Source: Calliopsis andreniformis (lineage: Eukaryota > Arthropoda > Insecta > Hymenoptera > Andrenidae). Taken from it: a stretch of 64,000 bases of DNA. This document shows, piece by piece, positions 26,614 through 39,700 of this stretch (position 1 is the stretch's first letter; each line of letters opens with the position of its first letter). Location: the NCBI RefSeq assembly GCF_051401765.1, contig NW_027480432.1:11054501-11118500 (forward strand), in the 5' to 3' direction. A program made the translations under genes and the position numbers. Below the pieces are notes generated by a model. The model did no database searches and was not told the origin of the DNA. It worked only from the letters and a program-made list of their open reading frames with translations.

Positions 26614-29126
26614 CTTTCGCACATACAGGAAATAAGGAACCAAGATACGTATATATGTGTCTGGGAATCATGGGAAGCAAAAGAGAAAAAGAGAGAACTG
26701 TCTATGGTTTTTACTCTCACCTTCTTGTCCTTCCAACGCCCGCCTTAATTCTACCCACATTTTTACTGTATCTATCTCGTTTTACTTCTCAACGAGTTCT
26801 CTTTCTGTTTCAACAGTTCCTATCCTTGTTTCTGTTGATGCGCTTGTCCCTCCTTCATCGGTCTCTTTCTATCTTTGGTGGCCCGAATATATAGCACACG
26901 CACAAATACAGTTGTAGATTCCACCCCCGATCCCGTTCGTAGGTCCCGTCCCTTGATACGAACCCTTACCACCCGCGTACCCAGCAACTTCATCCACCCT
27001 GAACCCTTCTGTGTGCGAGGGGTTGCTTCTGGGTACTCTGATCGGACGTTCGTCAGTAAAAAGGACAATTCTTTTTACGTTTTTACGTAACTCTATGCTT
27101 TTTTCATATTTCTGATTCGAGGTTTCTATGTCTGTCACTAAATTTTTATTATATATTTATGCGTTTTCAATTTTACTTTAGAAATTTAAAAATTTCAACT
27201 CATAAAATGGTAAAGATTTCTCTAGTATGCCACAGAAATATCTTTTTCGTTGATTAAGAAATATATTTCTTCAGAACGAAAGGAAATTTTTATTCCCCAT
27301 ATTTAATAACCTGCTTAATTTACAACAAAAAGAAGCAGAGAAATTATACTTTGTATCTTACTGGTTTAGAATTTGTTAATATAAATTTCATTCATTTATT
27401 TAATTGTTATATGCAGATAACCAATCAACCAAACGTTGACTCTTAGTTCCAATTTCGTTTAGGACGATACGGTTCAGTTGCAATGGCACTGTAAAAGAAT
27501 CTAACACCAAAGTAAGAGAAATCAAACTTTCGAATAAAAAGAAAAATTCTTGTAATGATAGTTCAAAGAAAAGTTCAAGGAAAAATATTACCAATACATC
27601 ATTCAATTTAAAAAGTGAACTTGCATAAAAGACCTTGGGACATGAGACTACTCGTTGAAGAGTCTCGCAATACGACGAACAGAAACTGCAACGAGTAGTG
27701 ACGTAATCATCATATAGGTAAGTACATGTATATTTATGCCCGTGCTCGGAGCAGAGGCACGTGTAAATGATAGATCATATTCCAATTCGTGCCACGATCT
27801 ACAAACTTTTATTAGTCTTAGATTGAAGGTATTAAATATATGTATGTTAGATTGGGGTGAAACTAAGAATTTTATTTGTTTCTCGTGGTAAAAAGTATTT
27901 TTATTCACCATAAATTATTTATTCATTAACAACTCATAGGAAGAATTATTCTTATTTACAATAAATTCATTATTCGTGTTAGATGTGACCGGGCGACTGA
28001 TTCGGGGGCAGTGAGTGAATATCGATTCGTTATTTTTAGGGGCAGACCATCTATGGACCCCACCTTCGCTGCTACCGAGTTTGAAAATTTGTATATATAA
28101 CATCTACGTGGGCACACACTCATATAAGTAGTACAATTTATTACTCTATGCAGTTTGACAAGTTTAGCTATCGTCATTAACGAACAAAAAAGATGCATAC
28201 TATATAAAGAAATGCACTACAACTTTGATAAATATTAATTAGTTTTCCGTTATTGGATGTGTAATACGATTCTGAATAATATAAAAGGCACCGTAGTTAT
28301 ACACTGACTCAATGTTATTACTACAAAAAGTAAATAAGTTATGCATATTTTAATTAATTAATGTGACTCATGTTTTGAAATTGTCAAAAGACTTTTTAAA
28401 ACTTCTATAAATTTATTTACAAGTATATGTAAATTAGAACTAATGTAAAGAATTTTTAAACTGAATTGTAAAGAACACTCGCAAAACATTAAAAATTATT
28501 GTTCAAATTTTACGATAGGATCTAAAGAGTAATTTTTATTCATCACAGTTTTGTTTAATCGCCCCGAAATATTATGTTATTTCAATTGTATTATTTTAGT
28601 GTGGTATACAAGATATAATTATTAAATTACTTTTCATTAATTGAATACCTGTTCTGAATTCATTTTTCAGTAAAATTTTGTTTTTGTGTAAAAAGATATT
28701 TTAATGATTATTATTTATTATATAGAATGAAGAAAATGCATTACTAAATATTTTCGTTATTATCATATTATATTTAAAGTTTTTATCATACTAACGATAA
28801 ACTTAATTTATTTGAAATCGATGATGCACTGTGTAAACATTTGGTGCTAAAAAACTAATAGCAAAACTAAGATATAAGTTACTACTAAAAATGGTTTTAA
28901 GTTAAAGTAACAAAAGTAATAACCACAACTCTTGCTTCAAATGAGTTAAATCTTAATAACAGCATTCCTCATTACAGTGTTCTTAACTATTTTAATTACA
29001 TTCTGGTTGTTTCGTTAAAATAGATCGTGATATTACTACAAAATTCTTCAAAAGTTGTCTTACATTAAATTTCAAATTCAACTATTTTATAAAAATTAAT
29101 CTTATCAAAACTATAAAAAATATTCA
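26614..29126. other. intergenic, no supported gene
   Basis: 26.6-27.1 kb is GC-richer and holds overlapping frames in several phases without domain signals. The rest is AT-rich sequence ending at the 3' side of the DONSON homologue. Confidence 0.45.
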
Positions 29127-31433
29127 TCAAGACCATGTATACAAGTTATTTGAAAATTTTATACTTTCTATAACTTGGATATGACTTGGGTCAGGGCTGC
29201 AAAAATGCTTCAATAATTCATCATTAAATCCACAATCGCTTAAATTCTCTTTACCAAAAACATTTTGTGGCAGTTTTGATACGTTTTCTGGTGTTGTTTG
29301 TTCTGCAAAGAGTGAAAGTCAATGTTGAAGTAATTTTTATGCAAGCAATTATAACTGTAAGAAATACGAAGTAATTTACCAAGGCCATGTTTTGCAGTTG
29401 AGAATGAAGTTGTTGAATCTAATTTGGCACAGCTTGCAGAATATTGTTCCAGTTGACTAGATTTCATTAAAGAACAAAGAGAAGGTAATATGTGTGGTAA
29501 GAGAGCTCCCTTCAATTCTAAAGAAAAATACCTTTCGTTGTCAACACGTACTACACTTTCTTTAACCTTAAACGAGCAAAAATAATACAATGCTATGTTT
29601 TTTTGGAAGAAATTCCCCAATGTTTCATAAACATTGCAGTTGTCTTCTTTAAGGGTTTGAATGACACTTTGTTACTGCCATTCAAATTTTGGATAAAGTT
29701 AGCTGCAATGCTTGCGAAACATTGAAAAATTTCTTCCAAAAGGACACAACTTACATCCAAAAGCCTACACAATAACTGTATAATGCCAGCTTGTGAAGGC
29801 TCAAAATTTTTAAACTAAAAATTATTTCTATTCTATATTGGTTCAACAGACACTAGTACACAAATATTATACCTTAATGGGTTTTAATGTAGCACCATGA
29901 AATGCTATAGGCGCTAATAGAGTCGGAGGCACACCAGCTAATGGACCAGTAGTTGTAATAGCCGATTTACAGTTAATTAAGAAATTGAATAAACCTTGCG
30001 CTTCAACACCTTTTACAAAAATGAGAGATTGTTTTATATTATCTATTTTAGTTTCTTTTTCAAAGGTTGCCCTTGCCTGAAATAAGATTGAATAATTTCT
30101 ATGTATCCAGAAAAGAAAAACAGAAATATAAAATTACCTGAGAACTATTAATTTTACGTATTTCAGAATTTTCGACTCCTAGGCTCTGTAACCATTCATC
30201 TTGTGTTTCGTCATCATCATCAAAATCATTTTCTTCTTGATTTGACTGTGATGCAGTATCTAACTGAGTTGAATCTAAAGTTTCACATCCTGAATCCGAC
30301 ACATCTGACTTTCTTTTAGAATCTTTCCTTAATGGCATTGTATATTCAATTTCTACAAACAGATTGCAATATTTTATGAATGTTTATATCAGACATTTAT
30401 AGTTTTATATTATATCTTTATACTATATTCATACCTTCTTGCCTTAAGAATTGTCTGAAACCACGTGTTGTTGGTGTTAAAAGTGCATGAGCTTCAGAAA
30501 TGCCACAAATTCCAGCAGCACGAAATAATGCAGTAAAGTTGTTTGCACACACATAAAAATATGGACATTGTTGTGCACGCAATAAATGAAAAAGCGACCT
30601 AAAGCTCTCGCTCCATTCTTTATACAAAGCATCTTTAATGCATGAATCATTTACTATTGTTACTTTATTTATTAAATTAGCTTTCACTTTGCCAGCAGAG
30701 CGAGGGAACAATTCTAACCATGGTAGTGAAGGATGTTGCCACGTTAAGCAACATCTATGCAACCTTTATAAAAAGAAGCATAAATAATTACCTAAATAGA
30801 TAGTAGTAGAATAAAAAATACAAAATATTATAAAAAGCACCTGGCATTTGGACTAGTATCTAAAGTTGTATCCTGTACATTGATATCCAAACATCTCACA
30901 AATGCAGTTGTACCAGAAGCTTCTTCACTAGTTTTTAATTTACAGTTCCATGGGAAAGATTTTGGGGACATGAACCTCATTTTAGTTTTCAAGGTCCAGT
31001 CTATTGGAATATATTTTTCTCCTTTTTGTACTTCTTCTGGAATATCTTTATTGGCTTCCAATTTTGAGAATGCATTAGAAAATGTTAAAGAACTATCAAG
31101 ATCTAAATACTCTGCTTTTGGAGCTTCAATTTTCAATAGTTCAAATAATGTATTATCATTACTAGTTTCCAAGTCTGGAGGAGTTATATAGACTCTCTTA
31201 TTTGTTTCTCCCTTTACAAAAGGATTTTTTCGTTTTTGGCTTACACATTGGCTGGAATCAACATTACATTTGGTAGGTATACCTAAAGGCTCCAGTTGCA
31301 AATTTTCTCTACTAACGTGTGTATTGTTTATACGTGCTTGAAGTGCACGTTTCTTCCGTTTTAAATTATGCAATTGCATCACCTGATCAGGTCTCTTCCA
31401 TTCTAACTTTTGTTGTGCTTCTGAGTCTGCCAT
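29127..31433 (-). CDS. DONSON: DONSON / humpty dumpty homologue (replication-fork protein), seven exons
   Basis: DONSON (humpty dumpty in flies) is a nuclear replisome-associated protein that supports CMG helicase assembly, fork stability and S-phase checkpoint. Exons on minus: 31433-30841, 30763-30435, 30352-30138, 30076-29873, 29814-29755, 29566-29380 and 29302-29127. GT-AG borders and phases agree throughout, and the joined frame is 587 aa, close to the usual size (about 560-600 aa). Diagnostic family blocks are LTWQHPSLPWLELFPR, CPYFYVCANNFTALFRAAG and LLTPTTRGFRQFLRQEG in exon 2, and GPLAGVPPTLLAPIAFHGA in exon 4. Exon 3 carries a strongly acidic stretch (NDFDDDDETQDEW). The ATG at 31433 opens MADSEAQQKLEWKRPDQVM, with an acidic/basic N-terminus as in relatives. 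The short exon 5 (20 codons) relies on the GTAAGT donor after LLD; reading through instead would run into a stop. The gene looks intact. Confidence 0.9.
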
Positions 31434-32320
31434 TGGTGTATTTAAAACGAATTTCCTCGTGCTGTTATATAAACAATAAAAATTATACTTAGTAAGATCC
31501 TAATAAATAATTACTAATGTTACATACAGATAAAAATGAAAATTTTGTATTACTTTAACGTAATAATTTTTACATTAGAAATTTTGTTTTTGTAACAGAA
31601 GTATAGGTTAGAATTCCAAATTGTTTACATACATACTTTAAGTCAGAGAGTTAATAATTCAAACACTGTTCCAATACAACAAAATAAGTAAATATTACTG
31701 ACCGTTCTTTAAAAGTTTTTTATCAATTTGATAATACTATTTTAATTTGATAATATCAATATTAAACTTTTCCCATTCTGTGATAAATAAAATTTCACAC
31801 AGAGCTGATCATAGCATTTCTTCAATCTTCATGTATACACATCTATGTACATATTTACATTTATTTATGTATGTATGTCACAGCTTTGTATATGCTGAAC
31901 ACGATATATGGCTTCTGACTCCATTTGAGTCTCAACATGAATGGGTGGATTTAAGAATATATTTATTATGTGTATAGCCAGGTCAGATGATTATAGATGA
32001 TACTGATCACATCACCATGGGTACTTTCCAGCTACGACACACTGCGTTACACTGTGCTGTACTGTGTAAAGCACTCGTTAGAATCATGAACTTAAAGGAC
32101 ATCATTCTGCTGCGGGGTTGTGGTAGAAGACGGAAGGGGAAATGAGGGTTTTCAGCCATCTTATACCGCGCCATTTGTGGTGCTCTCTATAGGCGAGTGT
32201 AATTACTTGTACAGCGTCCTTTGGAGTTGAAGTCGCGTTTTAGTTCTCCCCGTATCGGTACGTGGCGCTAACCTACATCACACACACATTTTTTGCAACC
32301 TGTCAGTGAGTACCACTACA
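31434..32320. promoter_or_regulatory. possible shared promoter region upstream of DONSON homologue
   Basis: About 900 bp separate the DONSON start from candidate exons on the opposite strand. The distal part (32080-32320) is relatively GC-rich for this window (gccatcttataccgcgccat). It could serve two divergent genes. No individual transcription-factor site is claimed. Confidence 0.35.
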
Positions 32321-32676
32321 AATATCCCATGTCGATGAGAGTCAGTAGCCACCATTTTTAAAGTTTCGACGGATTACGATTCTACCGTTGCACGGCACTC
32401 CTTGGTGCATAGCAAATTGTATTCCTTCGTTTTTTCTTTCCTACATGTTGTATTTGCTTGCAAAGGTAGGATTCTCAAAATGTATAATCTTTCTGTATTG
32501 TAAAATATTTATATATAGGTGTGGTATGCGTATCATAAATTTATGTATAGTAGATTTTATTATTGTATTATTTTGTACTTTTGCAGCTAGCGTAACCTTT
32601 ACAGAGGACGGTGGAGGATTTTGAAGGGCACTTAGTCATCCAATGAACTGAACACATGGGTCTACCTTTTTTTGAG
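32321..32676 (+). CDS. possible 5' exons of a divergent plus-strand gene
   Basis: A candidate exon ends at 32465 with CAAAG|GTAGG. A 121-nt intron ends in the pyrimidine-rich acceptor gtacttttgcag at 32586. A second exon (32587-32676) contains a well-placed ATG (aacacATGG, 32656) and seven codons, MGLPFFE, before GAG|GTATGT. If real, the rest of the gene lies to the right, past the next exon, which I could not find before the window ends. The family is not recognised. The splice signals are good, but coding support is only seven codons. Confidence 0.4.
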
Positions 32677-33022
32677 GTATGTGTAATTTAAAGTAAAAAT
32701 ATAAGTCATTAAACAGATTGGATTTTTATACAATTTCATATTTTCATAGCAATTAATAAAATGTAATTTGGACTTTATTTTTCATATTTTCTATAGTTTT
32801 GAGAATTATATGCATTCTGTAACTTTTTACACATTTAAAATTTCATGTAATTAATTTCTGTAAATACAAATTTACAGCTCGATAAATGATGTCAATTGTA
32901 CAATCCATAGAAAATAATCAAATAAAGATGTTATATAGATACCTACGTTATGCATTTTCATCTCTAATTTATTATTTTTATTATATTTGTATAATATAAA
33001 AGGTAAATCATGGCAGGTGCGG

Positions 33023-33095
33023 ACGTAATTTAAAAGTTTTTCATCAAAATTTTAATAAATTTCCACAGTTTTAATGAAAAACTTTTAAATTACGT
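33023..33095. repeat. short hairpin with 26-bp arms
   Basis: cgtaatttaaaagtttttca and its reverse complement (tgaaaaacttttaaattacg) form near-perfect arms around a loop of about 20 nt, with one mismatch in the extended 26 bp. It is probably a foldback repeat. Confidence 0.6.
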
Positions 33096-33179
33096 TTAAA
33101 ATCATGCGTAAAGGACATGACTCCGAACTGCCATAGCCCTGCGACTATGCAGAAAGCTGTCTTCTCGCAATCTCTTTCG

Positions 33180-35700
33180 TCTACTAGGATCTGCCAGTAA
33201 TCACTCTGCAAATCCAACGTGGAGAACCAGGTTCAATCGACTAGGACGTATAACGTGTCCTCGATCCTGGGCAGGGGATAAGAATCCTTCTTGGTAATAT
33301 CGTTCAGCTGGCGGTAGTCCATGCAGAATCTTATGAAACCGTCCTTTTTCTTTACGAGGACGATTGGCGATAATCATGGGCTCTGTGACTCTTCTATCAC
33401 GCCTTGCGCTTTCATCTTTTTTAACGCTCCTCAACTTCCTGTCCCCGGTTGAACGGTAATCTTCTCGGCACCTGCTTAATTAGGGCATGGACCATGGTAT
33501 CAATCCTATGCTTAACTATTCCACGCCTGCCTACCTCACCTGGATTGCTAGCGAACACATCGTGGTATTCCTTCAGCAGTTCTGTGAATTGTCGCCGCTG
33601 ACTTTCTGAAAGTTCTGCACAGCATCACTTGTATAGCCCTGACAAGTGTTCCGGTACCACCTGGTTTGGCGAGTCCTCTTCTTTTCCTCGCGCTTCCTCT
33701 TCTGCTGTTCTTCTTAGCGGTAGCAAACGATTTCCGAACAGGTGAACCAGATTTCGCAAGAGATCGATCTGGCAGCGATGTCTCCGTACGAAGATCATCC
33801 CGAGGATGCACGGCTTTAGCATCTCCACAACATAAAATGCTTTCTTGGTTACGAACTCCTGGACTTGTAACTTGTAACTTGCAACTCAGGACTTTCGTAC
33901 TGAGTACGTTCATCTTCTGTCCCACGCTGAAGCGAATCTTTAATGGGGCTTCCCGTTAGCCATCTAGTGAACATAGATTCTTGTTCAACAAGTTCACTGA
34001 TGACCAAGATTATTTTACAGATGGTATCCCCCACTCGCCGCATCTTCCGGTCCTAGTTGATCCTGTTAGCATCAACGTATTTTTAAGAGAGAGAGTGGGA
34101 CAAATAGCCGAACGATGACGGGTCTTTGATGAATTTATGATAGGGTCTTAGTTTACGAAAGGCTGATTGAGGGTCCATGAAACTAAACAGTCCCGTCGGC
34201 GACCGATGGCTGATGGCTACGTTGGGCCTCCCAGCTATCGGGTGTTGTGTGACTGTTTAGAAGAAGAGCGAGTGTTTGGAGAAGGCAAGCGGCCCGACGC
34301 CGTATTGCTAAAGAGTAAGGATATTGTTCCTAAAGGATCTGGCCACGGGATGGGGAAGGCTATGCTTTTTGGTAAGAGGACTGTGACGAACCCCACGGCA
34401 CTTATCCCAGAACCTCGACGGAAATAACTTGGGTTTTCTAACATTCCTGTGTCTCCTTCACGTGACGAACAAGAAACTTATATCCCTTGTTGACGGGGGC
34501 TGTAGTAAAGAGGTCCAATGCTCCCCCGCTACGTTGTCCTCTTTGTGTTTTCAGGCAGCTTTCCCTTTTTCCCAGGGCTGCTTCCGTTGGGGCAGTTCCT
34601 ACTGACGTGCCCATCCTCCTCGCAGGTCCAATACCCTCTAATTTACTATTAGGGTGGTGGCAGCATCCTCCTCTTCCTTCTGGTCAATTCATCGGGGCTC
34701 GGAAAACATAAAATTAGTGGGCCGCTCACTCATCGCGGTTTCCAGCGCCGGGATACGCGTCTTCCCCTCTACGGATCCTGGTTACTGCGGCCCTCAAGGT
34801 GGCGATGCCGCAAAGGCGCCAAATTTTCTTTATTTCGTCACAGCGCAACGCCGAAATAGCGGCCAGCTTGTCCCGCACCTTCGCGGGACAATTCGCGAAC
34901 GCTACCCTGGCCAACCTCCTTACTTCGCCCGCATGCGACGAAATCGACTTCCTTTCCCCTCGTAATTTAGATTGACTAAATGTTTAACTCCAAAACGGAG
35001 CTGAAGGGGCGAAATCGAGGCTGAGTAATTTATAAGCTGGGCAGCAGAAGAAGTTGTCAAAACTCCTCTCGCCATCCTGTCCAGCAAACGAACCAAAACC
35101 ATGGCTTTGTCCGCCTCATCCAATCCGTTTGCCGTCGCTACCGCCTCGAACTGGATGAAGTACTCTTGACTATATGTATATATATGTACTCATCTATAAC
35201 ATATATATGTACTCTTGACTTGATACTCTGAAGTACTCGTATACCAAGCTTAGAGGTACGCGGTGTTCAAGCTCTCCTACTACTGGTAAATCCGAATACG
35301 GCGAGGGAATATACGCTGGAGCTGCCGAGGATCCCAGAGCAGTCAAAGGGGGCGCCACTGCACTATTACTAACAGCACTATTCACAGCGGCCTCCCGCGT
35401 GGCCAACCCGAACCCCGCGCTCTCCACACCAGGTACCTCGCTATTTACAGCTCCAGGCGAAGATACCAGCATCACCTGAATTTGCCGTTCCAGGGCCTCA
35501 ACGCGAGCCTGCATAGCGGTCTGAATCTCCTCCTGGACGTCCCGATCGGTAATCAGCAGGGCCTCTATGCGAGCCTGAACACAAGCTGCGGTCTTCTCCT
35601 GCATAGCCCGATTGGCGCTCCGTTGCTCCTCGGACAGCTTTCGGTGCTCCTCGAGCTGGCTCACTAGGGACTCCTTCAGCTCGTTACAAAACACACAGAG
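33180..35700 (-). mobile_element. decayed Ty3/gypsy retrotransposon (gag, zinc knuckle, RT traces)
   Basis: Read on minus from 35694: a coiled-coil gag N-terminus (35694-35194) is followed by the conserved gag motif YFIQFEAVATANGLDEADKA (about 35165-35090), then LISPLQLRFG-type gag sequence. A damaged CCHC knuckle lies near 34600 (TCEEDGHVSRNC; the first Cys is replaced by Tyr). Frame-shifted reverse-transcriptase blocks lie at 33400-33185 ([20 protein letters not shown], then YPLPRIED). A repeated gtactcttgac / tatatatg stretch at about 35165-35215 interrupts gag. Stops and frameshifts are frequent and no LTRs were found, so it is inactive. Confidence 0.8.
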
Positions 35701-36730
35701 GAGGAAGCGGGAGCTATTATAGTATTAGTTGTTATTTATAGTACTAGTTGTTAAACTAACAAAAAATAATTTTCTTTATATTCAGGAAAAGTGAGAAACT
35801 GAGAAAGTGATAGGGGAGACATATATGCTGGGTCTTATTTTAGTAAGTTTTTCCTTTCAATCTAATTATTCATATATGATTATGTGACAATGGTATTGTT
35901 ATTTACCGATAAGGCACGCAAAACTTATTAGTACAAACCTAAAGATGTTCCTTACAAAATCATATAATGTATTTGTTTATATATGTATACATATAATGGT
36001 TCACTTTATATAACATATGGTACGGTACTTTTACTGAGGAGCAAGAAAAAACTCTGAGATGTCTAATATACAAGTAAAACTCAGATTTTCTTCTGTCCAC
36101 AAATGCGCTTAAAACATACATATATTATAACATGGTTTACGTCTTATTAGGGCGTAAAATAATAACGTCAATTCATTTTTCTACTGGATCTACACATACA
36201 ATTAGACTCAAGAGTTATTAATTTAAAACACTAATGGTCAATAAGTATTCAAGTAGGTAGTCGCGCTAAAAATTGTTATTGTGACTCGATTGTATCAGTA
36301 GATAAAAATTGACTTTTTTATATGTACATCCCAAACATGGATACTTAACTCAAACTCATTACATTATACAAAAATCAAATTCGCATGTTTTTCACTACTC
36401 AACTTTCCTACGATACATATCAGGAATTTAATTTACGTCGTCACAATTGACGAGAAAGTCAATATAATTTAGCGAATCGATAATAATGAAATACCATAGA
36501 AATTCCCTCTGCGATTTAAATTTTAATATAAACCCGGATGTTGTTGCGTAACTGATCGCATACCTATTGAATGTCACACAAGTGGATCTACGACCTAGAT
36601 TGTGCAAACCTCGTAAATCGGTGGCACTATAAATTTCTTAAGGCTGTTTGTCAAAATATGGGTTCTTTACGTGTGAATTTGAAATTGTTGGAAATCTTTT
36701 ACATTTACCGCCTGTAATTCTTCTGGAATA
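35701..36730. other. AT-rich spacer, nothing recognised
   Basis: This lies between the gypsy remnant and the 3' end of the giant gene. No domain, repeat pair or obvious poly(A) signal for the giant gene was identified. Confidence 0.4.
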
Positions 36731-39700
36731 TTAATCGATATTCCATCGATGCATCGATATTTTACTATCCTTTGCTGCTTGTTCTGCAGCTTTCTTAAAT
36801 TCATGCAATCCATCTGTAACATTTAATGCGTATCCTTGTTCTTCTAATGAATACGCATGCTGAGCCTCTGAAGGAATATATTTCTGACCTGTTACTCTTC
36901 TTATTAATACATCTAATAATAGTAGTGTACTGTTTATGTCAGTACTCTGAGTTGTAACAGCTTTAAAATATTCAGAGCTATTCGAATATCTTGTACCTAT
37001 AGTTGGTTTAAAGATAGAAGAGACATAGTTAGGAATACTTCCAACAGTACTCGATACGGAGGCACAAAAATCATTCACCCATGAAGATGATTTACTTGCT
37101 CGACTAGTAACCTGATTTCTTTTTACTCCGAAGTCATTATTAGCTATGTTACGATTAATGTTTCGTAACTGTCGACGATGTTCTGTATAATACTGCTTTT
37201 GACGTCGATGATTTACGCGGTCCTGGTGAATTCCTTTTGCTGCATTCGAGTACCTTTTGTGCATTGTGGACGTTCTTGTAAACTCTCGAAATTCTGGAAT
37301 GGCATCTATGCCCTTACAGTTGTGAATGTATTCCAAAAAACGATCTCGATCAAGAGCGTTCTTTGTATTAACCTTGGCACCTTTCTCTAAAAGGTATTTT
37401 ACTATCCCTAGGTTACAGCTTCTAACAGCGTAGTGTAAAGGCGTATTTTCAGCACCATCTCGCATATTTACCTCAGCGTGGTTTTCTATCAAGCATTCTA
37501 CAATTTCTAAGCTACGACTGATAACCGCTATGTGTAGTGGTGTAATTCCACTATTGTCCCCTACATTAATCTCTGCTCCTTTTCCTATAAGGTATTCTAC
37601 CATGTCTAACCTGGAATTGCTAATAGCATAGTGCAAAGGAGTTTTGCTATCATCCTCTTCAGCAATAGTATTCACATTAACTCCTTGATTTATAAGTCTT
37701 TGAACCTTATCAAAGTCATTTTCTCTTGCTGAATCAATTAAATTTTTTACTAGACTTGTAACGATAGAATCTACTTCTTGCTTGTAACCATTTTCTTTTA
37801 ATATATCTAAAGGAGTTTTGCCATCGATATTTACATCAATATTAGCACCTTCAACTATAAGATACTTCACTATCTCTAGCAAACCATTTATAGCGGCATA
37901 GTATAAGGGAGTGTTACCATCTTCATCTTTAGGGTTAGCATCAGCATCTCTTTCTAGAAGCTTTTTCACTACGCTCAGATTGCCTATCATGACAGAGTAG
38001 TGTAAAGGAGTGTAGCCATAGTTGTCCTTAACGTCTGGCTTAGAACCTTTCTCCAAAAGCCTGTCAATTACATTTGAGTTACACACTGTACCGTAATGCA
38101 AAGGAATGTCTCCATAATTATTTTTCGAATTCAAATCAGCACCTCTCTCTAAAAGCTTTTCTACCAGATCTGTGTTATCCGTCAGTGCAGCGTAATGTAA
38201 AGGAGTGTTTCCATAGTCATCCTTAGCATTAATATTACCACCTTTCTGCAAAATCTCATTCACTATATTCACATAATGGCCACCGATATGTTTACACAAA
38301 ACACTTTTACCATGGTCATTAGCATTTTGCCTAATCCCTTTTTCTAAAAGCGCATTAATCGTATCTAAAAGACCTCCCATTGCTGCGTAGTGCAATGCAG
38401 ACCTTCCCTTACTGTCTCTAGCATTCGATTCAATGGCTGTTTTCATCGTCTCTTTAACTTTATTCAAATTACCTTGTTTTACTGCATTAAACATTTCCAC
38501 AAGTGCTGATAAAAATATAATAATTTCCGAATAGCCTTTCTCTCTAGCAATATCCAAAGCCGTCTTACCATTAATGTTCTTAAGATCAAAATAGGCGCCT
38601 TGCTCTATACTTCTTTTAACTAGCTCAAAGTTCCCCTTTTCAGCCCCATTAAGAAGTTCTTCTAGATTCACTAGAAATGTGAAAACTTGTAAATAGCTCT
38701 TATCTTTGGCGCTATCTGAAGGTTCATGTCCATTATTATTTTTAACACTGAAATGTGCCCCTGCTTCTAAGAGCATTTTGACTACATCTAAGGACCCACT
38801 TGCAGCAGCCTCGTGCATTGGTGTATTCCCAACAGCATTCCTAACATTCACCTCAACACCGTTTTTTAAAAGATACTCTATTATATCTAAGTTGCCTGCC
38901 CGTGCAGCGCAATGCAGGGGAGTATTTCCAGAGCTATCGTTAGCATTCGGCTGCGCACCGTGATCTATAAGGTATTTTACTATCTTTAGGTGGCCATTAC
39001 TAGCAGCGACATGCAAAGGTGTACTTAGGAATTCGTCTTTAAAATTAACACTAACGCCCAGATTAATGAGGTTCTTCACCTCATTAACATTACCCTGTTT
39101 TATTTCTGCGAAAAATTTGTTCTGTTTTATATGATCAATTATAGCCCTGTAACTATCAACTGCAACTTTCCTCTTTAATTGACTGAAATTTTCTGCGTCA
39201 TTTATCCTTTCTGTTTCGTTGTTTAACTGTAGTTCCTTATCCATAAATCTTATATTTAATGTCTGCATCTTATGCTTATTGATTCCAGAGTAAAAATCGT
39301 TTAATATAACGGTACACAGGTTACTTGTAACAACTGTAGGCATGAAAGAATTAGTTATTATCAAAGCCTCATTGTCGCGATTCAAGGTATAATTTCCGAT
39401 TTCTTTCCGTATCTCTATTTTATTTCCTTTCCCTACATCACTTGGATTAATTACATAGATAGATAAATTATTATTATCGAATATTAAGGGTCTTGGATTC
39501 AACTTAAAATTACCTTCAACTTCTTCAATTATGTATATAGTATCTATTAATATGTTGAATCTCATATACAAATGAGTTTCTATTGCATCTTTCAAGACAA
39601 TTTTGATTACCTCCTTTTTAGACTCATCGTCAACAAAAAAATTAATTAATAAATCCTTTTCAGTTTTACTGATCCTTGCATCAATTTCCTTATTCAGATC

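Noticed and set aside
26243..27138. Several overlapping frames of 70-145 codons in both strands
   Set aside because: They overlap in many phases in a GC-richer patch, with low-complexity composition and no domain. Only the 26410-26613 block has exon-like borders.
34470..34520. Plus-strand LVDGGCS string resembling a retroviral-type protease active site
   Set aside because: It is on the opposite strand to the gypsy remnant and lacks the rest of a protease domain, so chance is more likely.
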